This document shows positions 53,950 to 64,000 of a DNA stretch of 64,000 nucleotides, in pieces. Where the stretch lies: assembly GCA_019925795.1 (NCBI GenBank), contig CM034305.1:65584573-65648572 (forward strand). Reading direction: 5' to 3'. The stretch is from Dendrobium chrysotoxum (Eukaryota > Streptophyta > Magnoliopsida > Asparagales > Orchidaceae). Below the pieces are notes generated by a model. The model was given only the letters and a program-made list of their open reading frames with translations. It did no database searches and was not told where the DNA came from. Positions within the stretch are counted from its first letter, which is position 1. Every line of letters starts with the position of its first letter. The position numbers were made by a program, and so were the translations under genes.

Positions 53950-54985
53950 TACGGGACCACCTAAACTCTGATCTCAACAAAATTAAAGTGAAATTGAACG
54001 TCTAGACAAGAGGAACCCAACAACATCAAAATTGATTTAATACGAGCCCAAATGGACCAAAATCAATGGTCTAAAGCATATTTGAAAGTTTCAGAATATT
54101 AATTAGGTGACCGAATGATATCCAAATATCACATGCTTATAATCGAATCGAACGACTCGACGAGAAGATTCCATCGAGCCCAAGATTGCTTAATTTTAAT
54201 TTCATTAAGACACTTAAATGTTGAACGAACAATTTATGATCGAGGGATCAATATGAGTCATCCAATGGAGCACTCCAAATTTGCCATATATATTCTCCAT
54301 ATTTACGAAGCATGCCACTTTCAAAATCCATAAATAGATCATCTCTCCCTATATGAGGGGGGGCTTGGACCTTGGGATAGAGACTCAAGGGAGCTCTGAG
54401 CTTCGAAGTTTGAAGAATCCCAACGCTCCACTATGTAGCACCGTCGGCGAACCCTCGCCAATAAACTATGGCCCTTTTGGCCTCCGTCGCTCATGGATCA
54501 TGGCCCCTTCAATCTTAGTTGCTCGACTATGGTCTCAGACCTTTTTCACTCAATTACGATTCCTGACCTTAATCATCGGACTATAGTCCCATAGACCACA
54601 GTCGATTATCTACGGTCCTATCGACCAAATGAACAAGCCAACGTGCTCTTGAGAACAACTTTTATGTCATTCGATTCAACCAATTCTAATTATTTAATTT
54701 CCTCTATATGATATATATTTGCTACATTGAACTAATGCATTATGTCGCAAAAGACATCATTTGTAACTAATGATACACACTAGTGGAATCATTTTACTGG
54801 GTCAAATCCATGATTTTTCCCTTTTTTGGGTTTTTACATTAAAAAAAAATGGTGTCTCTTATGATTGATGCACCCCTTTCTCTTATCTATATGTGTGCTG
54901 GATCTTCGTATAGAATTAGTACGTTAAACTTTCTATTTCTCTGTTGCCACGAATGTTTCGACATGCAATAATAAATCAATATCAT
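53950..54985 (+). mobile_element. LTR-like repeat, third copy
   Basis: Includes ATTAAGACACTTAAATG, GAAGCATGCCACTTTC, CCATAAATAGATCATC (TATA-like), GGGGGGCTTGGACCTTGGG, the CGAC/GGTC-rich minisatellite (54430-54630), AGTGGAATCATTTTACTGGG and GTGCTGGATCTTCGTATAG. Each block has a counterpart, in the same order, in the minus-strand copy at 32231-34130. Confidence 0.6.
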
Positions 54986-56669
54986 AAGACAAATGTTTAG
55001 ATTAGAAATTTGTGAAATTCAAACTCCATATACTCCTTAAAGAAAAAAAAAATATATAATGAATTTATTTTAAGAATTTGATAATAAATTTGAAATTTTT
55101 ATTAATAAAATAAAGTAACACCTACTTAAAAAAACTCTACCAACAAGATGCGCAAAAAAAGTGTGCTAAGGCCTTCTCCATCCGAACTCTAAACGCATGA
55201 ATGGCGTCGCTTGGGAGCTCTAATGGAACGACAAAACTTTCGCTATCTGGTTGCGGGTGAACAGTGCGACGCCAATATTGGCGTTGCACTGTTCACCCAC
55301 TAAATTTTTATGTGTCAACGAGATTTGCCCGCGAAATGAAGAAAGACAGTTATGAGACGATGAAGCCCACAAAATGGAGTTCGATTGGAGCATAATTACC
55401 GCATTTAAGAGTTTTGTTGTATTTTGCAGTGGAAAATGGGGTCTTCGGTTGGAGATGCCCTAAAGGATGAGTACATAATTTTATAATAATTAGTGTTTAA
55501 AAATTTAATACTTGTTAAAGTATATTTTATATATTTATTAAATATTAGATGATACATAGTTCTAATTTATCACTAAATCGGATATTAATAAGAACTATGG
55601 GAATATAATAATGTATCATTAATGTTAAATAAATAAATAATATGCAAATAAATTCAAATATTTACAAAAAATATCAATACAAAAGATAGAGTCTATTTGG
55701 AACATTTTTCTCACTGTTTTACTTTTCAGATCACAATCACAATTCTGTTTAGCTGCTGATTCCTTATTATTTTCTGACAGCTTTTTAAATTTTTTTTTTA
55801 ATAAAAAATTGTTAATGCATAATAGCTTTAAGAAAACAGTTATTCAAAAATGTTATGGTTGATATTGCATGAATATAATTATAAAGTTTTTAATCATCCA
55901 AAAATAATAAACTAGCAAGTCTAGAGAAAAAAATTAAAAAAATTGAATTTTGACTTGAAATTAAAGTGAGGCTTGATGAATAAAAATAAAAAAAGATATT
56001 AATTTTAGAAGTAATTGAAATTTATAAATGAAATTGCCTTCTTCCCCTTAAAAAAGTACTGATAATAAATATTGATTTAAAAACTTAATATCTACTTATA
56101 TTTTATTAAGACTGTGCTGTGCCAGTGAATTTTATTCCTTTATTCTCCCAAAAAAAAAAAAAAAAAATTCCGTTCACCGCTGTTCCTTGATCTCTCGACA
56201 TTTGGCGTCCCTAAAAAAAGCTTTCCTTTTCGTGATTGGGCAAAGAAAAAGAGGCCCAGAAAAGCTATTATGCTATGGGCAATGGTGGGCAGACAAGGAC
56301 GTCAAGTCATTCTGTAGTAGCTCTCTCCCTCTTCTTCAGCGCCCCACCGCTATTTCTGCTTCTAAAATGCTGGAAACGAGATTCTTGTGATCTCACTCCA
56401 AACCTCTGGGTGCCATAACTGCTCTGGTTCTCACCTTCTTAGCCTAACTCATTTGAAGAAAAGAAGATTTTTTGTGTTGATTGTGGAGAGAAAGGCGAAT
56501 CTTTGGGGCCGTTTGTTTCCTGCTAATCTCTTTCCCTGTCAAGAAAGACTGAGAAATCCACTGGTTTCTACACCAAGATCTCAATGGACAAGAAGATGAT
56601 ATGTCTTTGATTTTTTTAAGCTGAGTAAAGGGAGGAGGTGGTGGGTGGTGAGCTAGCGAAGTTTTGAAC
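54986..56669. other. Upstream region of the receptor kinase gene
   Basis: Holds the hairpin MITE at 55170-55460, part of a family 3 MITE (about 55688-55860) and a probable promoter/5' UTR. The pyrimidine-rich stretch 56,310-56,600 has short open frames without domains. Confidence 0.4.
55170..55460. mobile_element. Tourist-like MITE with internal hairpin, family 4
   Basis: Ends GGCCTTCTCCATCCGAACTC (left) and TTCGGTTGGAGATGCCC (right) form the terminal repeat, with TAA on both sides (3-bp duplication). Inside, 55255-55298 is a near-perfect 44-bp palindrome: GGGTGAACAGTGC pairs with GCACTGTTCACCC and ACGCCAAT with ATTGGCGT, with a single mismatched pair. Confidence 0.8.
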
Positions 56670-59600
56670 ATGGGATCTCTTATACCCTCCTTCTTCTCCC
56701 TTTTAATGTCTAGTTTTCTTCTTTGGACTTCTATGGCGGAGCTTCCTGATGATGCCCCCATGGCGGCGCTCAAGAAAGAGCTTCATGGTGTGGGATGGAT
56801 TTTTCAGGGACCCAAGTATTGTTCATGGGTTGGGGTCACCTGCAACCCTATGAATCTTTCCGTGGAAGCACTTGAACTCTCGCGCCGCGGTCTTAAAGGT
56901 AACATTTCCGGCATTTCTGAGCTAAAATCTATAAAAAGGTTGGATCTTTCTGGCAATCTTTTTCATGGGTTCATTCCTCCCGCATTTGGAAGCCTCTCCG
57001 GGCTTGAGCTCCTGGATTTGTCTGCGAACAAGTTTGAAGGATTGATCCCTTCATCTCTGGGCAGTCTTGGGAGCCTAAAATCATTGAACTTATCAAATAA
57101 CTTACTTATTGGTGGAATACCCAATGAGTTGAAGAACCTAGAGAGGTTGCAGGAGTTTCAAATTTCTGGAAATAATCTCAATGGCTCTATACCTGAGTGG
57201 ATTGGGGAGCTATCCGGTTTAAGGGTCTTTTCTGCGTATGAAAATCATCTGTTTGGTAAAATTCCTGAGAACCTAGGCACAGTTTCTGAGTTGGAATTGC
57301 TTAATCTTCACTCCAACCAGCTCGTAGGTGTTATTCCCGAGAGCATTTTCTCCTCAGGAAAGCTTGAAGTTCTTGTTCTCACTCTGAACAAATTGACAGG
57401 AAGCATTCCAGAATCAGTTGGGAAATGCAAGAGCCTTTCTAGTCTAAGGATTGGCAATAATAGGCTAGTTGGAAGTGTTCCTCCGTCAATAGGCAACATT
57501 AGTAGCCTTACTTATTTTGAGGCAAATAATAACCATCTCTCTGGCGAGCTGCCTGTCGAGTTTGCGCAGTGCTCCAACCTTACTTTATTGAACTTGGCTT
57601 CGAATGGTTTATCAGGATTTGTGCCGATAGAGCTTGGTGATCTCAAGAACCTTCAGGAGTTCATAGTATCAGATAACAGTCTCACTGGCGAAGTGCCCAG
57701 ATCTTTGTTGAAGTGTAGGAACCTTAGTAAGCTTGATCTAAGCAATAACAGATTCAATGGGAGCTTGCCACAGAATATTTGCAGCACATCGAGGTTGCAG
57801 TTTCTTCTTCTGGGTCAGAATTCTATTGGTGGGGAGATACCTCCGGTGATTGGAGACTGTGTGAGACTGCTTGAGTTGCAGTTGGGCGGTAATTATTTGA
57901 CCGGTGGAATTCCGCCGGAGATCGGAAGGATCAAGAACTTGCAGATAGCTCTAAATCTTAGCTTCAATCAGCTCCATGGAAATTTGCCCCATGAGCTGGG
58001 GAAGCTCGACAAGCTGGTTTCATTGGATGTATCTAACAATCAGCTATCTGGAGTTATTCCTTCTGAATTCAAGGGTATGCTGAGTCTAATAGAGGTTAAT
58101 TTCTCTAATAACCAGTTAACTGGTTCAGTGCCAATTTTCGCTCCATTTCAGAAGAACCCTCCTTCAAGCTTTTTAGGAAACAAAGGTCTTTGTGGTGATC
58201 CTTTGAGTACTAGTTGCACTTCCGTTTCTGATACTGCATATGAAAATAATCACCACAAATCTTCATACAAGATGGTTCTTGCTGTAATTGGGTCTGGTCT
58301 AGCTGTTTTTATCACAGTTTCAGTAGTTGTGATCCTGTTCACAATTAGAGAGAGACAGGAAATGAAAGCAAAATCAAGTGAGATTGGTGCGGAAGAAATA
58401 CCTGTTGCTTCTCCACTAGTGATAACAGGAAATGTTTTTGTTGATAGCCTCAAACAAGCTGTGGACTTTGATAGTGTTGTAAAAGCTACTATGAAAGATA
58501 CAAATAAGCTAAGTAATGGAACTTTCAGTACCGCTTATAAGGCAATCATGCCTTCAGGGCTTGTTCTTTCAGTGAAAAAACTCAAGTCCGTGGATAGAAC
58601 TGTTGTGCATCACCGGAACAAAATGATAAGGGAGTTAGAGAGATTTGGGAATCTCATTCATCCTAATCTAATGAGACCTATTGGTTATGTGATATATGAG
58701 GATGTAGCTCTTCTCCTTCACCCTCACTTAGTTAATGGGACATTGGCACAGCTTCTTCATGAATCTCCTAAAGATGAGTATGAGCCAGATTGGCCTCGAA
58801 GACTTTCAATTGCCATTAGTATTGCAGAAGGTTTAGCTTTTCTTCATCATCAAGTTGCCATTATTCACTTGGATATCTCATCTTGCAATATCTTCTTGGA
58901 CGGACATTATAATGCTTTGCTGGGGGAGATTGAGATTTCAAGGCTTTTGGACCCATTGAAAGGAACTGCAAGTATTAGTGCAGTGGCTGGCTCTTTTGGG
59001 TATATCCCTCCAGGTAAAACCTGCTTCTTCATTCCCTTCTACTCTGTTTTGTATTTATTCATTTATGTTAGGCTTTGTAGCCTAATTTATCCTATCAATA
59101 AAATGTGCTATGCAGAGTTAGTCACCACTTTAGATATCCAATATTTGGGTGTTTATTTATTAAGGTTATTTTGAAAATTTTATTGTGTTTTCGATTGTCC
59201 TTGTTTGTTTATTTTTTTTAAAAATTGAAGAGGGATGCACCTTCTTTATGCTTTATCAAAAGAATTATGGTTGTAATTCTCCATAATTAAACTCTTGTGA
59301 AGTTTGCATAGCCGACAATAGGATGTGGCTTTTCAATCGAGCGAATTTGTATAAAATTAGTATTTTGTACGTTGATGTATTATTATGCTTTCTCTTATTT
59401 TTCGCTTGTAGTGTTTTGTTAGTATTTTTTGGTCCAAATTTAGTTATATTGTTCCTAGGTTCATTTTATTCATGTATTAGTGTTATACGGTGAGGGGTTG
59501 GCTCTCTCTGGCCCCCCTTCACCCCGTCCTACGATTCTCTTGGAGTAGCCATCCAAGAAGAGGTTGTAGCTCTTTCAAGAAACTTCCTTTCTCAAGTAAT

Positions 59601-60302
59601 TCCCAACATGTTTGAATTAGGCTTCGCCTGTTTCATCCCCATGGAGATCACTGTTATTGTGGATTAGAGAACAATGCAACTTTGATGGCAGTTTGCATCA
59701 GTCTTTGATGCAAAGGAATTTAATGGGGCCTTAGTAAAAGAATGAGGCTGGCTTCCAACATTCTAGTGACCTTTTATGAAATCATAAGTAGTCTTCCTTG
59801 CAAATCTATTATTATATGAAAATTTACCGATAATTTCAATGATTTGATGCATAGTTTGCTGTTCTTCATTGATGTTGCTCTTCCTCTACAATTCAAAAAG
59901 CCTTAATATGTGGAGCTGAATGATCATTCCATTACTTCTTCCAACAGATTCTAACTGCTTGTAACATTTCTTTCAGAATATGCTTATACAATGCAAGTTA
60001 CAACTCCAGGAAATGTCTATAGCTTTGGCGTCGTTCTTCTTGAAATCTTAACAACTCGGCTACCGGTAGATGAGGTATTTGGTGAGGGTGTAGATCTTGT
60101 TAAATGGGTTCATGGTGCGTCGGGGAGGGGCGAAACGCCTGAGCAGATAATGGATGCAAGGCTCAGCACCGTCTCCTTTGCATGGAGGAAACAAATGCTT
60201 GCAATGCTGAAGGTCGCCATGCTGTGCACTGATACCTTTCCTTCAAAGCGACCGAAGATGAAGAAAGTGGTGGAGATGCTTATTGAGGTGAAGCAAAGTT
60301 AG
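56670..60302 (+). CDS. PXC3: LRR receptor-like pseudokinase, PXC3-like
   Basis: Plasma-membrane leucine-rich-repeat receptor kinase. Exons 56670-59013 and 59977-60302 join at a GT-AG junction inside PPEYAYT and give 889 aa; from memory Arabidopsis PXC3 (At2g41820, linked to the PXY/TDR vascular pathway) is about 890 aa and highly similar. Signal peptide about 1-23, LRR N-cap with YCSWVGVTC (about 50-58), about 17 LRRs to residue 500, TM about 535-559, kinase-like domain about 600-885. The Gly loop is weak (LSNGTFSTAYKA); the ATP lysine is present (SVKKL, about 635). The catalytic loop reads HLDISSCN (H733, D735, N740), but the DFG site is GEI (752-754), so magnesium binding should fail and it is probably a pseudokinase. 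Chosen start: first in-frame ATG before the signal peptide. Reading through the donor gives a short alternative tail, an intron-retention artefact. Confidence 0.94.
59014..59976. other. Intron of the PXC3-like gene
   Basis: 963-bp intron. No transposon is recognised inside, in contrast to NRAMP and polygalacturonase. The kinase domain is split at activation-segment codon GAA (PPE), a site typical of this subfamily. Confidence 0.8.
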
Positions 60303-60700
60303 ATGTTTATATATTTATCAGATATTTCCCTAAACTTGATTGCTGTTCCAAGCCTCTGATTCTATTGCTTCACAACTGGGGTGCCTGAATTTCAAGTGAG
60401 TTCTTGTGGTTCCAAATCTCTCTCTCTCTCTTTCTATCTCTCTCTATATATATATGGATGCTTTGTATATCAATGAAGGATTGCTAGGCAAGGTTGCCTC
60501 TTTAATTTTGCTAATGTGGAATCTCATTTAGGTGTTTGGCTTGTTGTATGATAAACTACTTTCTACAGGTCAAGCATGCAATTTTTTCCTTTTTTTCTTG
60601 ATGTTTAGTTCTGAAATAGCATACTTGGGACTTTTATTTTTAGATTTTAGCTATTGAAGTCTATTAGGGATTGCTTGGAGCAGGTTTTTTTTTCTCCCAG
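60303..60700. other. 3' flank of the PXC3-like gene
   Basis: Probable 3' UTR with a short (CT)n(TA)n tract at about 60,417-60,455. No other feature. Confidence 0.4.
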
Positions 60701-60702
60701 TC

Positions 60703-61072
60703 AACTGTCACATGTGGATGAGTGGCTTTACTCTTAGAGACAGAATACGAAATAAGTATATACGTGAAAAGGTTGGAGTAGCTCCAGTGGAAGATAAGAT
60801 TAGAGAGAGTCGCCTTAGATGGTTTGGGCACATAAAACGGCGGCCTTCCAATGACCTGGTTAGAAAAGTAGATGTATTAGATTTGACTTATGTTAAAGAG
60901 AGGTAGAGGTAGACCTAAAAAGACTTGGTTAGAAAATATGAGAAATGACCTATCTTTATTAGATTTAAATGAGAATTTGACTCTTAACAAGATACAATGG
61001 AGAAAAAAAGGATTCATCTAGCTGACCCCATATAGTGAGATAAAGGCTTAATGTTGTTGTTGTCGTCGTCAC
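60703..61072 (+). mobile_element. 5'-truncated RTE-type LINE fragment
   Basis: Plus-strand 3' end of the same RTE family as at 3663-4205 and 14028-17820. WMSGFTLRDRIRNKYIREKV and ESRLRWFGHIKRRP are encoded at 60712-60845, and the element ends in GTTGTTGTTGTCGTCGTC at about 61052-61070. About 370 bp. Target duplication not certain. Confidence 0.85.
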
Positions 61073-61925
61073 ACTTCTATTTGGCTAAATTTTTGAACTT
61101 TTTATTTTTCAATTTCTACGGCGAAAAAGCGGTTTTCGTGATTAGATCTATTAGTGGGGTGATTGCAAAAATATTTATTTTTGATTTTTTTTTTCATATG
61201 GGAAAAAGTCCATAATTTTTAGAACAACTTTTCAAAAAGCATTTTTTTCTCATGATAGTTTTAAAGCTACTTTTAACATGTTCTTTTCTCTTCAATGCTA
61301 GTTTGATTCTTGTGCTGATTTCTTTTTTGCATTTTATGAATTCTCTATATATTAAGATTTTGGTGCTAACAACATAGTGCTCAAATTTAACAAATTACTC
61401 AGCCTATAATCTTCTCCTTTGCTCTCTTAATTATCATGAGGAAGATTGAATAATTCAATCAGAACATTAACTTCATGTATTGATTTCATAATGCAAAACA
61501 TTAGTATTTGTTTGTTTTATAATTAATTTTAGCGAGATTCACATACATAACACTCAAGATTGTAAGATTTACAAATTTAATATCTAAACTTCACTGTTTA
61601 CACGCATATCATTCAAAATTTAAAATTACATAAAAAAAATAACACCATCCTCATCCTCTCTGTTACAATCCCATCATGACGGCAAAAGATAGGTCGTCTG
61701 AGGCGAAATCGATGACCATGGTAGGGTTTCGATAAGGTATGGAGGCACAAAGGAAGTTAAGGAGAGAAAAAGACAACAAGGGCACTACATAAAGCTAAAG
61801 GAATCAAAGATGAGGCAATGAAAGTAGTAGATCAAAGATCCCATCAGCTTTCCCGACGAGATCAAGTTGCGAATTCCTCGTCTCGATTTCGTTAGTGGAA
61901 GCTCTATCCCAACAGAGAAAAGAAG
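61073..61925. other. Intergenic, no gene
   Basis: A family 3-like half element (ACTTCTATTTGGCTAAATTT) follows the LINE tail. Nothing else recognised. Confidence 0.4.
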
Positions 61926-61926
61926 G

Positions 61927-62082
61927 GAGAGATTATTATGTGCGGAGTTCGGATCGGAGTTGCATCTGGATTCTGTGAGTGTGCACAGTAAAAGCTTAGT
62001 GTGCATAGTAATTGCGCTTTTACTGTGCACTCACAAAATCCGGACAGTTCTCCGATCCGAACTCTGCAGGTAATAATCTCTC
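61927..62082. mobile_element. Mutator-like MITE, family 2
   Basis: Left end GAGAGATTATTATGTGCGG and right end CTGCAGGTAATAATCTCTC. The inner stretches TGAGTGTGCACAGTAAAAGC and GCTTTTACTGTGCACTCA are inverted copies. Flanks are AG-rich, so a duplication cannot be judged. Confidence 0.72.
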
Positions 62083-62749
62083 CAGAGAAGAAGAGGGATG
62101 CCGGTCGAAGCTCCTTCCCAATGCTTTATGTGATACATATATTTATATATTGTACTATAAAAAGACAAAATAGTTGAGTAAAAAAGAAGTGTGAGAGAAG
62201 ATGGGAGACATTAGTTGGATTCAAATTTGATGCTGCTTCAGATTTGGACATAGGATGAAGATGGAAGGCCCACTGAGTAAAGGCAAAGATGAAGCAATGG
62301 AACGTGTTATGCCCCCCCATACTATAGCAATATGTCTTCACTGAGGGAGCATCCATGGCCTATATTTTTATGAGAGGGAGTCCCACTTTGGCCTGTTAAG
62401 TATGAGAGAGGGCAGTATGATTGATTGATTAGGAGAGTAATTAAGCTAATCAATCAGCTAATTATAAGAGCCAAATCAAAGATTCATTTGAAATAAATTT
62501 TCTCATAATTTTATAGAATGTTGCTATGTTTTTCTTATTAATAGAAGCAAATTGACAGAGCTATATTATTATAAGATCCTTAAGAAATGGTCGTATGATA
62601 GACCCCTTCTTTGAAGATTTAGTAAAAGAAAATTTAAATAAATAAACATTTCAGCAAATATTTTATGTGCAAGACAAGCTTCTCGTGACCAGTTCAACTA
62701 CCAATGGATTGACTCTCCTACAGTCTACTATTGTTTTTATAAAGCCTGA

Positions 62750-62826
<77 letters not shown>
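62750..62826. repeat. (GT)n(GA)n compound microsatellite
   Basis: GT dinucleotides pass directly into a long GA tract. Confidence 0.93.
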
Positions 62827-62828
<2 letters not shown>

Positions 62829-63824
62829 TAAGAATAGCTTTACAATAAGTGCTTATCAATCTTCAAAGATAGGCATAAGCATCATTCGGGATCAGGGGCG
62901 GAACTATGTAGATGTCAGGAGCAATTGCCCCCCTTAAAAAAATTAATTATAAGAGGTGTATTTAAATAATTTACCCCCCATAAGCCTCTTACTTTTGCCC
63001 TCTTTTTTCCCTAACTGACCGTAACCACCCTCACACAGTCATAAAAATTTCAAAAATATTCTTACAACTAAAAATTACAGGTCTAACCTTGGGCCCCCGA
63101 CATATCTGCGAATCGTATAACGATCAAGGATATGAACAAACAGGGATTGAGCCAAATTCAAGGCAACTCTAACATATATATTGTAGAAATTTAATGATTA
63201 ATCAATTACATCATTTTGATTTTTTTTGCAAATAAGTCATCCATACTAAATTTTATTTAAGAATAAACAAATCATCAGTAATTTTTCTTTCTGGTAGCTA
63301 ATATCAAGCTTTCTTTTTGGTGACTCATTTTCTTGTAGTGAAGGGCCGAGTCAAATTCGAGGCAACACCAACACCGCCCATGTTGGGGATAGTTTATGCT
63401 TTTAAAAGCTCTTTTTCGACCGCAATTTCAAATATGTTTTTCAAAAAGCAGCTTTTTAAATACAAAATTTTAAAAAGTTATGTAAAAGCTGGCATCCAAA
63501 TATAATTTTTTTTATTGAATGTTTTTCATAACACAAAAATAGTTGAAAAATTGTTTCAAATGAAGGCACAATCCTTCATGTTTTTTGTATTCCTTCTTGG
63601 TAGCAATAAGATCTTATGAGTTTTTTTGCTCCCAACAATTTATGTATATATATATATATCTATTCATCAAAGTTATCATTTATATAGTTTTGACATTCAT
63701 TTATGAAAAATAATATCAATTTCTTACTTTTTAAGTCTATAAGAAAATGACCCTTAAACAACTCTCATTATTATAAATGAAGTATAAATTTTAGTTGCTA
63801 TACTCACCTTATATAGTTTTATTG

Positions 63825-63825
<1 letters not shown>

Positions 63826-63862
<37 letters not shown>

Positions 63863-63980
63863 CACACTCTCTCCTTCTCTCTCTCTATCTTACACACACT
63901 CTCTCTTCTCTCTTCTCTCTCTCTCTCTCTTTTACACACACTTTCTCTTTCTCTCTCTATCTCATTCTCTCTCTCTCTCT
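63826..63980. repeat. (CT)n microsatellite with CACACA interruptions
   Basis: Four CT tracts separated by TTACACACACT-type units; the pattern TACACACACTCTCTC recurs about every 50 bp, so the whole is a small higher-order repeat. Confidence 0.9.
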
Positions 63981-64000
63981 CTTAAAAAGCGCATGTTTTT

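Larger units (their letters stand above)
62083..64000. other. Intergenic, no gene
   Basis: AT-rich with microsatellites. A GGGGCGGAACT motif at 62,893 and GCCCCCC runs recall repeat DNA but I cannot classify them. Confidence 0.4.

Noticed and set aside
1..64000. Search for a novel multi-gene system, phage or plasmid features, tRNA and rRNA.
   Set aside because: The five genes belong to known plant families and are unlinked in function; no operon-like cluster or RNA gene could be supported from the sequence.

Overview
This window is nuclear DNA from a flowering plant. Five protein-coding genes have GT-AG introns and belong to plant families: an NRAMP metal transporter, a Mutator-like transposase gene, a GH28 polygalacturonase, a DUF620 protein and a PXC3-type LRR receptor kinase. 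Everything else is AT-rich intergenic or intronic DNA full of transposon remains. First exons that are clearly GC-rich (NRAMP, DUF620) would fit a non-grass monocot, but this is weak evidence and I do not name a species.

Layout. 1-7.9 kb: no gene recognised; a 5'-truncated RTE-type LINE with a perfect 21-bp target duplication, plus MITEs. 7,996-19,147 (+): NRAMP gene in four exons. Its last intron is 8.66 kb and holds a 543-bp tandem duplication, a decayed Ty1/copia element and two head-to-tail RTE LINEs. 20.7-21.3 kb: a duplicated AT-rich block. 21,465-about 25,960 (-): Mutator-like transposase gene, apparently intact after splicing (868 aa), with a probable noncoding 5' exon. 26-31.7 kb: MITEs and an L1-type LINE fragment. 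31,876-36,721 (+): polygalacturonase in nine exons (450 aa) with a long LTR-like repeat in intron 1 and MITEs in three other introns. 37-46.5 kb: dense MITEs, a CACTA-like element and LTR-like repeats. 47,088-49,198 (+): DUF620 gene. 50-56 kb: repeats, including an LTR-like copy and a hairpin MITE. 56,670-60,302 (+): PXC3-like LRR receptor pseudokinase. 60.7-64 kb: RTE fragment, a MITE and microsatellites.

The genes do not form a pathway; they are independently transcribed neighbours. The main theme is transposon load. At least 20 copies of one Tourist-like MITE family (3-bp target duplications, TIR near GGCTTCGTTTGGGACAG) lie across the window, several inside introns of genes that remain open. 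A second MITE family has Mutator-like ends, and a third long-TIR family carries nested insertions of the other two. I found no tRNA, rRNA, CRISPR array, plasmid-type feature or novel defence system. All splice sites and family calls come from reading the sequence; no search was run.
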